Below, piece by piece: positions 33,546 through 42,880 of a stretch of DNA of 64,000 bases. The stretch lies in the NCBI GenBank assembly GCA_016194975.1, contig JACQAM010000009.1, positions 126,788 to 190,787 of the forward strand, written 5' to 3'. Each line of letters opens with the position of its first letter. Position 1 is the stretch's first letter. Both the position numbers and the translations under genes were made by a program. The notes under the pieces are model-generated. The model was not told where the DNA came from. It worked only from the letters and a program-made list of their open reading frames with translations, and did not search any database. This DNA is from Bacteroidota bacterium (GTDB taxonomy: Bacteria; Bacteroidota; Bacteroidia; Palsa-965).

Positions 33546-36500
33546 ACCATTGTACTTATTTTTTTATTCAGTTCAACTATTACTCCATTACAAACCGTTG
33601 TAACTTTTTTTACCATGTCTGGAAATTCTTCCGTGGTTTCTCCCAGCCCGGCTTTTTTTTCAAGGTCGGCCACCGTGGTTTTCAGTGAATGTATCCCAAT
33701 GAAGTCGAGCGACGGTTTCATTTTATGAGCCACACCCGACAACTCTTTCCATTTTTTTTCATTCACATATTTCCACATATCTTCCAGCATGACCGGCGTT
33801 TGTTTGAGAAATGTTTCGAGCATTTTTTTTACGAATTCATGATTTCCTTCGGCGATCTGTTCGAGGTAGGTGAGATCAATATTCGTTTCTGATGTGGACA
33901 ACGGATTTTCTATGTTCGGTTTTTCAGGTTCACAATGGCAATTCGCTTTTTTCTTCCGGAGCAATGCACTTATTTTTTCGTGCAATGTTTTCCTGCTGAA
34001 TGGTTTTGAAATGTAGTCGTCCATTCCAAGTGCAAGACATTTTTCGGCTTCTCCCACCAGCGCGTGTGCGGTCATGGCGATAATAGGAACTTCACTTTTC
34101 GGCAGCGGCATTTTTCCGCGGATGAATTGCGTGGCTTCATAGCCATCCATTTCCGGCATCTGGATATCCATGAGAACAATATCATAGTCCTTTGCATTCA
34201 TTTTTTCTATTACCTCTTTTCCGTTGCACGCAATATCAAGATGCAATCCCCATTGTTCAAAAACTTTTGAAGCGAGCATCTGGTTCATCTCGTTGTCTTC
34301 GGCAAGGATCACATTGAGATTTTCGAATTTTTCCTTAACGCCTGAATGAGTTTCAATCTGAGCCGGGACAAGATCAGACTCACATTTCCTGAATGGAAGT
34401 GTTATCCGGAATGTAGAACCATAACCGATCCTGCTTTCCACTTCGATGGTGCCATCAAGAAGTTCGGTGAGTTGTTTTACGATCGTGAGGCCGAGCCCGG
34501 TGCCTCCGTATTTTCTTGAAGTTTCATTGCTCGCCTGTGTGAAACTTTCAAAAATGGTTGCGAGCCGGTCCTGCGGTATGCCGATGCCCGTGTCTTTTAC
34601 AATGAATGTGAGTTTATAGTTTTCTGCATCTTCAGCAGTAATACCAATGCTGATGTCCACCCTGCCACTCTCCGTAAATTTTACCGAATTGCTTACGAGA
34701 TTTAAAAGGATCTGTCGCAGCCGCAACGGATCTCCTTTTACAAATTCCGGGATGCGGTCTTTCCCTGGCGAATAAGAAAGTGCAATTCCTTTGCGCGAAG
34801 CAGAAATGCGAAGTGTAAGCAAAACTCCATCTATCACTTCCTGCATTTTGAACGGAATCAATTCAACAGAAACTGTTCCTGATTTCAGTTTTGAAAAATC
34901 AAGAATATCATTGATGATCGACAAAAGGTTGTCGGACGAAAGCTGTATCGCTTCGAGACATTCTTTCTGATCTTCCGAAACATTTCCATCGAGCAGGATA
35001 TCCGTTAGCCCGACAATCGCATTCATCGGCGTTCGTATTTCGTGGCTCATTTTTGCAAGAAACTGTTCTTTCACCTGCATGGATTCTTCAAGATCTTTTT
35101 TTGCTTTGATGAGTTCGTTCAGCGCCTTGTTTCCTTTTTTCAACGAATGTTCAGCGATCCTGTTGGCGAGAATGAGATCTTCTTCAATGCGTTTTCTTTC
35201 TGTAATATCGGAATCGATGGCAATAATTCTTTCCAATTTTCCGTCCTTGCCTATTACAGGTGTAAGCGTAGTGATGACCCAATATTCATTTCCGGTTTTT
35301 GTATAATTCTTGCTTTCATACACCACCGGTTTTTTATTCGTGATGAGATTTTCAAAGAATTCCGAATTACCGGTGAGGCCGGTGTCACTTCCTTTCCTCA
35401 AAAGTTCACCGTGCGTATTCCGGATTTCTTCGAGTGTGTAACCGGTAAGTTTTGTGAATCCTTCATTCACCCATTCAATATTTCCATTGCTGTCGGTAAT
35501 GAGAACGGAGTTGTTCGATTTGGTTGCGGCCATTACTAATTTTTCCATTTCTTCTTCCTGGAATCTTTCCGTGATGTCCTGGTCGGTTCCAACTACTTTG
35601 ATCGCCTCTCCCGATTCATTCACTATTACTTCTCCTTTCGCACTCAATGTCCTCAATGAATTATCGGGACGGATAATGCGATGCTGAAAAGAAAATGGTT
35701 TATGATTTTTTCTCGCTTCAACAATTATCCGGCTTATGCGTTGTTTGTCTTCCGGGTGCATCATGGAAAAAATTTTCTCATAGGAGATTTCGCCGTTTTT
35801 TTGTTCGAGGCCGTAAATGCGGTACATCTCTTCAGACCAATCGATCGCGTTGTCGGCGAAAGTCCATTCCCAACTCCCGATGTGCGCGAGTTGCTGCGCG
35901 CTCGCGAGTTGTGCCATGCTCTGGACTAATTTATTTTCCGTTATTTTCCGGTTGGTATTGTCGCGGACAATCTTCGCGTATCCTTTCAGATTTCCGTTAT
36001 CGTCAAACAGTGATGTATAAATGATATCGGCCCAGAATAAAGAACCATCTTTTCTCAATCGCCATCCTTCACAGGTAAAATTTCCGTTTTCATAAGCGCT
36101 GTCGAGATTTTTTTTCGGTTCACCTGCCGCTACCATTTCCGGTGTGTAGAAAACCGAAATGTGTTTTCCTACAATCTCTTCTTCGGTGTAACCGCATATT
36201 CTTTTCGTTCCTTCATTCCAGCTTTTCACATAACCCGAGTGATCGATCATGAAGATCGCGTAGTCGCTGATGCTCCCGGAAAACAGCCGGAATATTTCTT
36301 CGCTTTCTTTCAGCAATGTTTTCGATCGTTTTTTTTCAACCGTGGTATAATTCAGTTCTTCTGTCATCCGGTTGAATGAATCGGCAAGCACGCCGATTTC
36401 ATCGCGCGAATATTTTTTTGCGCGTGCACTAAAATCACCCTTTGCAATTTTTTCAGATGCGTTCAGAATTTCTTTCAATCCTTTTTGAATTCCCTTGCTT

Positions 36501-37207
36501 ACTGAAACCGTCAGCAACAGGCCGGTGATCTCTACCGTGAGCGCAATGGAAAATAATATTTTCAGGATCAGATTTTCCAGCCAGCGTGAACCTTCGCCGA
36601 GCGTATAGGAAAAATCATCTTCGAGTTTAGTAAGTTGTGTGTTGATGGGGCCTATCGCGAGAAGTGTACTGTCGATTGCAGATTGGGAAGGATTTGGAGA
36701 ATTTATTTCTGCATGTAATTTACTTGCTATAGGAATGAGTTGCGAACTGATGCTGTCGGCAACGGCCCAGATGGAGATGGCTTTGTTGATGTAAGAAATA
36801 TTATGAAATCTCCGGAAGAGATTGATCATGCCATCTATGTCATGTTCATTGTTTCGCCCCTCGCGTAAACCTTCGCGCACCTCGCCATAATCAGGATATT
36901 TTTTTTCCAGTTCTATCCGCGCTTTGTGATCGCCGATAGGAACACGCATAAAATTTTCATATTCACCGAAGTAAGTCGCGTTCCTGGTGTAGCCGTATTT
37001 TTCAAGATGGTAAATTGCATCTTTCTGCGCCTTCGACCATAAACCTTCTCCGCCCACGTATGCACGCACAGAAGAAAGTGTGTGAATGGCAAACCAAAGC
37101 GTGAATAATTCCAGCGCAATGAGCAGCGCCATGATCCCCATCGTGAAATAAAGTTTTTTCTTTATGGAAATATTAGTCAGCCATTTAAACAGGAGAAAAT
37201 TTTTCAT
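33542..37207 (-). CDS. hybrid sensor histidine kinase (HAMP-PAS-PAS-PAS-HisKA-HATPase-REC-HPt)
   Basis: This 1221-residue inner-membrane kinase contains, in order: TM1 near residues 19-42, a periplasmic helical sensor of about 165 residues, TM2 near 215-235, HAMP, three PAS/PAC units (SDYAIFMIDHSGYVKSWNEG; GSWEWTFADNAIDW; NNSVLITDSNGNIEWVNEG), a HisKA box with KMSHEIRTPMNAIVG, and HATPase N/G boxes (NLVSNSVKF, DTGIGIP, GTGLGL). REC follows (DYDIVLMDIQMPEMDGYE), then a C-terminal HPt (SGVAHKMKPSLDF). All relay sites are intact, so a full His-Asp-His relay can pass phosphate to the coupled LytTR regulators. Confidence 0.95.
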   Translation of the reverse strand: MKNFLLFKWLTNISIKKKLYFTMGIMALLIALELFTLWFAIHTLSSVRAYVGGEGLWSKAQKDAIYHLEKYGYTRNATYFGEYENFMRVPIGDHKARIELEKKYPDYGEVREGLREGRNNEHDIDGMINLFRRFHNISYINKAISIWAVADSISSQLIPIASKLHAEINSPNPSQSAIDSTLLAIGPINTQLTKLEDDFSYTLGEGSRWLENLILKILFSIALTVEITGLLLTVSVSKGIQKGLKEILNASEKIAKGDFSARAKKYSRDEIGVLADSFNRMTEELNYTTVEKKRSKTLLKESEEIFRLFSGSISDYAIFMIDHSGYVKSWNEGTKRICGYTEEEIVGKHISVFYTPEMVAAGEPKKNLDSAYENGNFTCEGWRLRKDGSLFWADIIYTSLFDDNGNLKGYAKIVRDNTNRKITENKLVQSMAQLASAQQLAHIGSWEWTFADNAIDWSEEMYRIYGLEQKNGEISYEKIFSMMHPEDKQRISRIIVEARKNHKPFSFQHRIIRPDNSLRTLSAKGEVIVNESGEAIKVVGTDQDITERFQEEEMEKLVMAATKSNNSVLITDSNGNIEWVNEGFTKLTGYTLEEIRNTHGELLRKGSDTGLTGNSEFFENLITNKKPVVYESKNYTKTGNEYWVITTLTPVIGKDGKLERIIAIDSDITERKRIEEDLILANRIAEHSLKKGNKALNELIKAKKDLEESMQVKEQFLAKMSHEIRTPMNAIVGLTDILLDGNVSEDQKECLEAIQLSSDNLLSIINDILDFSKLKSGTVSVELIPFKMQEVIDGVLLTLRISASRKGIALSYSPGKDRIPEFVKGDPLRLRQILLNLVSNSVKFTESGRVDISIGITAEDAENYKLTFIVKDTGIGIPQDRLATIFESFTQASNETSRKYGGTGLGLTIVKQLTELLDGTIEVESRIGYGSTFRITLPFRKCESDLVPAQIETHSGVKEKFENLNVILAEDNEMNQMLASKVFEQWGLHLDIACNGKEVIEKMNAKDYDIVLMDIQMPEMDGYEATQFIRGKMPLPKSEVPIIAMTAHALVGEAEKCLALGMDDYISKPFSRKTLHEKISALLRKKKANCHCEPEKPNIENPLSTSETNIDLTYLEQIAEGNHEFVKKMLETFLKQTPVMLEDMWKYVNEKKWKELSGVAHKMKPSLDFIGIHSLKTTVADLEKKAGLGETTEEFPDMVKKVTTVCNGVIVELNKKISTMV

Positions 37208-37806
37208 GATCCGGGAATTGAAAGTGGGTTAAACAGATCTTCCGGTTCAGGGCAGAAATTTACTGGTGCTTGCTGTGTTACAAGTTGATTTTTTATCCGG
37301 GCAAATGACAGGGGCGGAAATTTTACGCTCAGAAAAAAATAACAAAACATTTCGACCGGAAATAATTTCTCACGGAGGAAATGGAAAATTTCCTGAAAAA
37401 AAAAGCATGATGAAATGATGATTGTCATGACCGCTCCTTTGTTTATACCCGGTGCCATCCTGTGGTAGTAAACTAATGAAGCCGCTCAATACTTCCCAAA
37501 CGGAAGAAGGTTTCGAAAAAGAAACAGGCGTAAAAGACGTTTTTTCTTTTACGTATGGTTAGGTGTTACATCATTATACTGAATTCGCGCCCAAAAGGTT
37601 TTTTAAATAATCGAAAAATTAATATTGAACAAATGAGAACTACGGCACGCAAAACCGGTATCATTTTTTTGAACGGTTCGGCCCCTTGTTTTTCTTTCGC
37701 ATCACCATTCATTCCATTCGTCTTCATTATCCTGCACGTTCAACGAATTATTTCCCGGTCGATTTGTTTGCCGGCTAATTTAGAGAGTGAATAAAACCGG
37801 AAAACC
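37208..37806. other. 599-base gap without a convincing gene
   Basis: This is a divergent region between the large kinase (leftward) and the membrane-anchored regulator (rightward), so it should hold both promoters. Short open frames on each strand lack family signs or good starts. A perfect 9-bp inverted repeat CGTAAAAGA / TCTTTTACG lies near 37529-37552. TAATTTAG at 37777-37784 is a near-match to the -7 box before the 37807 gene. No perfect TAnnTTTG was found on either strand. Confidence 0.5.
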
Positions 37807-38493
37807 ATGGAAACTGTATATGATTATGAGAAGAGGGTGTTTCCGCACGGAGCGAATAAGGCGGATGATGTGAAGATAGCTATCGTGGAAGATGATCCTA
37901 TGTTTCGACAAGCAATGGAATATTATCTGAATAAAGTTCCGGGCCATCGTGTTTTCTCTTTCGGTTCCGGCGAAGAATGTTTCAAGCATTATCACCAACT
38001 CGACCCGGAAATACTGATCCTTGATTTCAAACTTTCAGAAAGCGCCGGCAGCAATAAAATGAACGGACTCGATATTATGGAAGAAGTAAAAGCAGTAAAA
38101 CCTGAAACGGAAATAATATTTCTCACCGGCCAGGGTAATTTTGACATCGCAACTGCTGCCATAAAAGGAGGCGCCGTTGATTACATTATTAAAGATGATA
38201 AAGCGCTTAATAAAATGATGGACGAAGTGAAAAGAATTTCCTTTATCGTGCGCCTGAAAAGGCAGGAGTCTAAAAATTTTAAAGGAATACTAACACTCAC
38301 AGGCATCGTAATTGTGATGATGCTGATCATTTATTTCTCAGGATTCGGTTGGTTCTCTTTACCAATGAAAATTTTCGTGATCGCTTCCTGTGCGGGAATA
38401 GCAACCTGGTATTTTATTGCCATGCGCAACAGGAAAAAAATGAGTGAACATTTTGAACACAAAGCAGACAAACCCGGGGCGTGGGTGGATTGA
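37807..38493 (+). CDS. response regulator with C-terminal transmembrane anchor
   Basis: This 228-residue protein has a REC domain at residues 22-150: the VEDD acidic pocket (27-30), phosphoacceptor Asp73 in ILDFKLS, Thr at IFLTG, and Lys129 in YIIKDD where most regulators have Lys-Pro. Two hydrophobic helices follow (about 161-180 and 187-206), then a charged, possibly cytoplasmic tail (RNRKKMSEHFEHKADKPG). No DNA-binding or enzymatic output is present. A REC domain tethered to the membrane by its C-terminus is unusual. The next gene is another REC protein 23 bases downstream, probably in the same operon. Confidence 0.85.
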   Translation: METVYDYEKRVFPHGANKADDVKIAIVEDDPMFRQAMEYYLNKVPGHRVFSFGSGEECFKHYHQLDPEILILDFKLSESAGSNKMNGLDIMEEVKAVKPETEIIFLTGQGNFDIATAAIKGGAVDYIIKDDKALNKMMDEVKRISFIVRLKRQESKNFKGILTLTGIVIVMMLIIYFSGFGWFSLPMKIFVIASCAGIATWYFIAMRNRKKMSEHFEHKADKPGAWVD

Positions 38494-38516
38494 TTCATAC
38501 CGAAAAAATAAAAACT

Positions 38517-38975
38517 ATGAACACACAAACGCGAATGACACACGACGAAAACACTTTTCTCAGAAAAAAGTTTTCGGTTTTCATAGTCGACGACGATGAA
38601 TCGTATTTGTCTGCTCTTGGCTTTCGGCTGATGAAAGATAATAGGAAGCACGAGTACAGTGTTTACTGTTACACATCAGGCGAAGAGTGTATCAATAATC
38701 TTGACCTCTCGCCGGTAGTGATCATTCTCGATTATTATCTCAATGCGGGAGATCCTCTTGCCATGAGCGGGCTCAAAGTGCTCAGAAGAATAAAAGAGTT
38801 GAAGCCCGATATTCCGGTCGTTGTTCTTTCGGCGCAACACAGCGTGAATGTCGCGCTCGATACGTTGCACGAAGGCGCATACACCTACGTGATCAAAGAC
38901 AGGCACGCACTTTTCACTATAGAAAAGATCATCGAAAATATTGCAGCACCCGATCATGAAAGCATGGTGCATTGA
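38517..38975 (+). CDS. single-domain response regulator, KD variant
   Basis: This 152-residue REC protein starts at ATG 38517 (a GTG at 38481 would overlap the previous gene). A 19-residue polar leader precedes VFIVDDDE; phosphoacceptor Asp72 lies in VIILDYYLN and Lys127 in YVIKDRHAL. As in the previous gene, Pro after the Lys is replaced by Asp, and the GEEC segment is shared (TSGEECI / GSGEECF), so the two are close paralogues. There is no output domain. It is followed by a structured region with a strong terminator. Confidence 0.87.
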   Translation: MNTQTRMTHDENTFLRKKFSVFIVDDDESYLSALGFRLMKDNRKHEYSVYCYTSGEECINNLDLSPVVIILDYYLNAGDPLAMSGLKVLRRIKELKPDIPVVVLSAQHSVNVALDTLHEGAYTYVIKDRHALFTIEKIIENIAAPDHESMVH

Positions 38976-39076
38976 GTGGGAAAACTCCGTTGCGGTTATT
39001 CGTCGGTACATATTTCATACGTGAATGGTGAGGAAGTGTAAATGGTCTGATTAATCCGACTGATTATCGAAATTCA

Positions 39077-39108
39077 TTTTGTTAAATTTTAAAGTTATTT
39101 TATATTTA
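39077..39108 (+). promoter_or_regulatory. candidate promoter, TTTTG and TATATTTA
   Basis: TTTTG (39077-39081) is separated by 19 bases from TATATTTA (39101-39108), one base off TAnnTTTG. The spacing is right for a Bacteroidota promoter, and transcription would start near 39115, directly before the hairpin series. Confidence 0.4.
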
Positions 39109-39111
39109 GTG

Positions 39112-39261
39112 GACATTATAAGTGAATGTATTTTTTCATTCGGACGGCAGTTGTAATAATAAATTCCGGATGAGAGATAAAAATAAAGTTCACCCGGTGC
39201 CATCCGGATTTACCGGCAGGAATGAGAAACAAAACCCATAAACCTGCCGGTATTTTTTTTT
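39112..39261 (+). ncRNA. candidate structured small RNA or 3' UTR
   Basis: This stretch of about 150 bases has three successive hairpins: GAATG/CATTC (39124-39141), TCCGGATG/CATCCGGA (39165-39208, perfect 8 bp) and the terminator stem TACCGGCAGG/CCTGCCGGTA (39211-39252). It has a promoter-like pair just upstream and no plausible reading frame. It could be an independent sRNA or the long 3' UTR of the regulator gene ending at 38975. Homology was not tested. Confidence 0.4.
39211..39261 (+). terminator. Rho-independent terminator
   Basis: A perfect 10-bp stem TACCGGCAGG / CCTGCCGGTA is followed by nine T. The T-run touches the stop codon of the convergent gene at 39260. Confidence 0.85.
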
Positions 39262-39712
39262 AAATTCTCGTGTGAGGATTTTCATTCAGCAGCATCCAGT
39301 AAAGTCCGAGTTCAGAAACAGCTTTTACAAAAAATTCGAATCCCACCGGTTTTACCACGTAGCTGTTCACACCTAATTTGTATCCTTCTATAATGTCTTT
39401 TTCTTCGCGCGAAGAGGTCATGATCACAACCGGAATAGTTTTCAGGGACTCGTCTGCTTTTATTATTCTTAAAACTTCAAGCCCGTCCACCTTCGGTAGT
39501 TTAAGATCGAGAATAATGAGTCGCGGGTTAACCGCCCCATTTGTATTTTCATATTTTCCTTTCCGGAAAAGTAAGTCAAGCGCTTCTGCACCGTCTTTCA
39601 CGTGATGAAGACGGTTGACGAGATTATTTTTGTGAAGCGCCCTGATCGTCATTTCGGCATCATTCGGATTATCTTCCACGAGAAGGATCTCGACGTTCTG
39701 TAAATTTTCCAT
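39260..39712 (-). CDS. Rcp1-type response regulator
   Basis: This 150-residue REC protein is of the Rcp1/phytochrome-partner type, with the longer loop typical of that class ([28 protein letters not shown]). Acidic residues are in LVEDN (11-15), phosphoacceptor Asp69 in LIILDLKLP, switch Thr-Ser in VIMTSS, and Lys-Pro in SYVVKPVGF. Its first 44 bases overlap the end of the PAS kinase gene in another frame, so the two are translationally coupled and it is the expected partner of that kinase. Confidence 0.93.
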   Translation of the reverse strand: MENLQNVEILLVEDNPNDAEMTIRALHKNNLVNRLHHVKDGAEALDLLFRKGKYENTNGAVNPRLIILDLKLPKVDGLEVLRIIKADESLKTIPVVIMTSSREEKDIIEGYKLGVNSYVVKPVGFEFFVKAVSELGLYWMLLNENPHTRI

Positions 39713-41270
39713 TGGAATTCGGTTTTATTTTTTCTGTGTTTGCGGGCAATGCAATAAAAAAAGTAGCGCCTTCATTCACCGCCGCTTCTGCCCACACGCG
39801 GCCGTGATGTTTTGTTGTGATGCGTTTCACGATGGCAAGGCCAACGCCGGTTCCTTCGAATTCTTCACTGGTATGCAAGCGCTGAAAAACACCGAAAAGT
39901 TTTCCGGCATATTTCATGTCGAATCCGACCCCGTTATCTTTCACACGGAAAATAATTTCCTTATCGGTTTCTTCCGAACTGATCTGTACAACCGGTTCTG
40001 CTTTTCCCGCAGAATATTTTATGGCGTTGGAAATAATATTATAAAACGCCTGGTGCATGAGCGCATAATCGACATTGGCATTGTGCAATTTACCAATGAC
40101 AATTTTTGCATGATGACTGATATTTTTATTCACTTCGAACAACACTCCTTCCACAAGCAGATTCATGTCTTCCATTGACCGGTTCAATTCTTTACGGCCA
40201 AGCCGGGAAAATGAAAGAAGATCGTCAATGAGTGTTCCCATCTTCGCGGCATTGTAACGGATTATTTTCAGCAGGCGTTTTCCTTCTTCATCGAGGCGCT
40301 GTCCGTAATCTTCTTCCAGCATATTGGCATAACCATTCACTGCGCGCAGCGGCGCACGCAGGTCATGCGAGACGGAATATGTAAATGCTTCCAGCTCTTG
40401 ATTCAACTGCAATACTTCTTTTTCCCTTTTTTTCTGTTCGGTAATATCTTCTGAAATACCAAGCAGGTAAGCAGGTTTCCCGTCTTTTCCAACGATCGGA
40501 ATTTTTTTTGTGTGCAATAAGCGTTGGCCTTTAGCAAATGTATCGATGGGCTCTTCGCTAATGTCACATAGTTTCATTTGAGCAAGAACATTGCGGTCAT
40601 TGGAAGTGAAAAACTCCGCCTGGCTTTTCGGAAAAAAATCGTAATCATTTTTACCAATGAGTTTTTCTCTTGTTAACCCAACCAATTCTTCCCCGGCTTT
40701 ATTGAAACGCACGAAGCGTAATTCGTTCGCGTCTTTCACAAATATCATGTTCGGAATATTTTCAAGGACCGCATCGAGAAAGTGATTCGATTCGGTGAGA
40801 GCCGCTTCTGTTTCCTGTCGCCAGCGAAACATCATGCTGATGGCTTCGTTCTGTACCATGGAATGAATATCTTCCAGTTCATTTACAATAGCCACAATTT
40901 TTTCCGGATCGGAAGTGTAATGTGGAATGAACTTATGCAGCGCTTTTTTCTGAGCGGCATAAACCAATACAAGATCCACCGGTTGTATCTGTCCTTTTGA
41001 TACACCCTCCAGTTTATCGTCTTCCCAATTTTTCAGATTCTCTTTTTGTTTTTTAATATAAATTCCTTGTGATAAATAATTGGAAAATTCAGTAAGCGAT
41101 TTCATGGATCTGGGAAGAATGGCTTCGTCGGGAACATTTGCGAATAATTTCATAAGCGGAATATCCATTTCCCTCGAAATCCGTAAACTTTCCCTTGCGA
41201 CTTTTTCAAGCATATTATCCCTGATGAATGCAAGAAATTCTTCTAAGTTTTTTGTTTCTGGATTTTTCAT
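39669..41270 (-). CDS. PAS sensor histidine kinase (non-hybrid, cytosolic)
   Basis: This 533-residue kinase has no TM segment. I chose ATG 41270 ([12 protein letters not shown]); another ATG lies two codons earlier. Residues 1-150 are an all-helical unit, possibly like the RsbR N-terminal sensor. A PAS domain follows ([34 protein letters not shown]), with a PAC end at [15 protein letters not shown]. The phosphoacceptor box is [20 protein letters not shown], then a HATPase with [31 protein letters not shown] and [12 protein letters not shown]. This HisKA type (SHDLRAPL) usually pairs with Rcp1-type regulators, as here. Confidence 0.93.
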   Translation of the reverse strand: MKNPETKNLEEFLAFIRDNMLEKVARESLRISREMDIPLMKLFANVPDEAILPRSMKSLTEFSNYLSQGIYIKKQKENLKNWEDDKLEGVSKGQIQPVDLVLVYAAQKKALHKFIPHYTSDPEKIVAIVNELEDIHSMVQNEAISMMFRWRQETEAALTESNHFLDAVLENIPNMIFVKDANELRFVRFNKAGEELVGLTREKLIGKNDYDFFPKSQAEFFTSNDRNVLAQMKLCDISEEPIDTFAKGQRLLHTKKIPIVGKDGKPAYLLGISEDITEQKKREKEVLQLNQELEAFTYSVSHDLRAPLRAVNGYANMLEEDYGQRLDEEGKRLLKIIRYNAAKMGTLIDDLLSFSRLGRKELNRSMEDMNLLVEGVLFEVNKNISHHAKIVIGKLHNANVDYALMHQAFYNIISNAIKYSAGKAEPVVQISSEETDKEIIFRVKDNGVGFDMKYAGKLFGVFQRLHTSEEFEGTGVGLAIVKRITTKHHGRVWAEAAVNEGATFFIALPANTEKIKPNSNGKFTERRDPSRGR

Positions 41271-41578
41271 ACGCAATCGGGGAAGAAAACAATTTCGCCC
41301 GCAATCAATTTAAGAATGTGATTTGTACGACGACTTGAAATTTCTATTTGCTGTTGTAATTTGTCGATGCATGGAAGAAATCTATCGATTCTTTGTTGGC
41401 ATCAGAAAAATTCCGCGAAGCGTGATGATAGTTTTCAGCAGTGAACAGTTGAAATTATTATTTCGATTTTGATTTATTTCTTATCTTTTATTAGGCGCTA
41501 ATTATTATTTTTACCTCCGAAATTCCCTCTGCTGATTTCCCCCATTACCTGATCAGCAGTATTTCGAACCAGTAATTG
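41271..41578. other. 308-base divergent intergenic region
   Basis: Between the leftward PAS kinase and the rightward REC gene. It is AT-rich with no convincing frame, hairpin or perfect -7 box. It should contain the promoters of both genes. Confidence 0.4.
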
Positions 41579-41998
41579 ATGAGTGAAGGCGCAATGAAAA
41601 AGATCACAGTTTTTCTGATCGATGATTCGCAGGAGGATATTGAGCTAACGATGCATGTCCTTCGTGGAAACAAATTTATTTCCGGCATCTATACTTTTCG
41701 TGATGCAGAAATTGCGTTGCGGTCGATCGTGCAGAAAAATATTGCTGAAGAAATTTCATTGCCGCTGATCCTTCTCGATATGAATATGCCCGGTATGGGA
41801 GGGCTTGAATTCATCAGGAGGATCAAAGGTGAAAAGCATACGCGCGAAATTCCTATCGCAATTCTTACCGGCACCACCGACCTTCCGGATATCAAAGAAA
41901 GTATCCGCATGGGTGTGAATCATTACATCCAGAAACCGATTGAAGAAGAAGACCTGGAAAAGATCGCAGTTGAACTCGGGGTGAAAGGAACAGAATGA
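41579..41998 (+). CDS. single-domain response regulator
   Basis: This 139-residue REC protein resembles the Rcp1-type class: FLIDDSQED (residues 12-20), phosphoacceptor Asp67 in LILLDMNMPGMGG, AILTGT, and Lys-Pro in HYIQKPIEEED. The start is uncertain: ATG 41579 is taken, but ATG 41594 has a GAGTGAAGG purine stretch before it. It stands alone, with no adjacent kinase on its strand, and may serve the divergent PAS kinase at 41270. Confidence 0.87.
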   Translation: MSEGAMKKITVFLIDDSQEDIELTMHVLRGNKFISGIYTFRDAEIALRSIVQKNIAEEISLPLILLDMNMPGMGGLEFIRRIKGEKHTREIPIAILTGTTDLPDIKESIRMGVNHYIQKPIEEEDLEKIAVELGVKGTE

Positions 41999-42077
41999 TT
42001 TTTATTTTTTTGTAAACGGAAAAAAGCACCGGCAGTTCAGCAACCCACTCATGCTGATACTGCCGGATTCCGTGCGC

Positions 42078-42176
42078 TTAACACGATTGTTCACCCTTTT
42101 CCCACAACTTCTGCATGTTCCGTTCGATCTTTTCTCCTTTCGTTTTTATAATTACAAAATAAACTCCGGAAGACAG
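42078..42176 (-). pseudogene. remnant of a T9SS type A sorting domain
   Basis: The reverse strand reads LSSGVYFVIIKTKGEKIERN and ends 12 residues later at TAA (42080-42078). This is the last strand pair of a type A T9SS domain (usual pattern LSxGIYxVxIxT...K). The frame closes with a TGA a few codons upstream, so only the 3' end of a former secreted-protein gene is preserved. Confidence 0.5.
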
Positions 42177-42387
42177 GACTGCACTACCTGACTTTTTTCA
42201 AGGCAGCCGCAGCCGCATATTCTTCGCCAAAAAATAATTATCCCTGTGTTATCATGGTTGACCGGCCACACCTTGCTATCAGTAGAAGCCGCTGCGTAGA
42301 TAAAGTATGCAGGAACGAGGTGAACTTTTATTTCAATGAACGGAATTTCTTCCATCCCATTTTTGCAATTAACGCTGGTTATCCAGT

Positions 42388-42407
42388 AGTTGTGTTCTGA
42401 TACAACC
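42388..42407. repeat. 20-nt palindrome, RGTTGTG...ACAACY family (site d)
   Basis: AGTTGTG...ATACAACC; within the region of decayed coding sequence. Confidence 0.5.
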
Positions 42408-42864
42408 CTTGTATGCTGACCAAAGGCCATGAACCGGGTGAAGACAGCGATCGCAGGAAGGTAAATTCTTCTCCTAAAATAATTTCCCGCGTTATGCATT
42501 AATTCTATTTCCCTTAATGAATCCATCACTCTGTTTTTTTTTCCTCTTTTTCTCTGAACTGATTCCTGTACAATGTTAGCCACGTTTCGGAAGGAGTGCT
42601 TCCTGATTTCGATGGGAAGATATTCTCCTGCGATTCTTTGCATGAAAATACCGGCAGCCGGCAGATGAAATATTGGAATTCTGGAAGGGATGCACAGGAA
42701 GAAATTGCGTAAAGAATGATCACTGACCGGAAATGCATTCCGGGGCTACAATTGCCGTCCTGGAAGAATCAAAAAATTATCATTTTAAAAATCTTTTTCT
42801 CAAAATGAAAATGAGAAGACGGTATTAAAAAAAGAAAAGCATTGAAAATCATATCCTTAAAAAA

Positions 42865-42880
42865 TTGCACGAAGCTTGCT
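42865..42880 (+). promoter_or_regulatory. sigma-54-type promoter candidate (TTGCACG-N4-TTGCT)
   Basis: The element matches the -24/-12 consensus TGGCACG-N4-TTGCW except for T in place of the first G of the GG pair. Spacing is exact. Transcription would start near 42891, giving a leader of about 32 bases with a GGAGG site before ATG 42923. A sigma-54 activator is encoded about 6 kb downstream. Confidence 0.45.

Noticed and set aside
37204-37794. Two short frames in the 599-base gap (84 residues leftward, 79 residues rightward).
   Set aside because: Neither shows domain signs or a plausible start, and both have random-looking composition.
37447-39205. The 14-mer ACCCGGTGCCATCC occurs at 37447-37460 (in the kinase leader region) and at 39192-39205 (in the candidate sRNA), suggesting base pairing of sRNA with kinase mRNA.
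   Set aside because: In 64 kb several identical 14-mers are expected by chance, the site lies about 240 bases upstream of the kinase start, and transcription of that part is not established.
42152-42643. A 163-residue reverse-strand frame as a real gene.
   Set aside because: No recognisable domain, no promoter or start signal, and unusual composition (many Arg, Cys, Trp at the end). It is described only as part of a decayed region.
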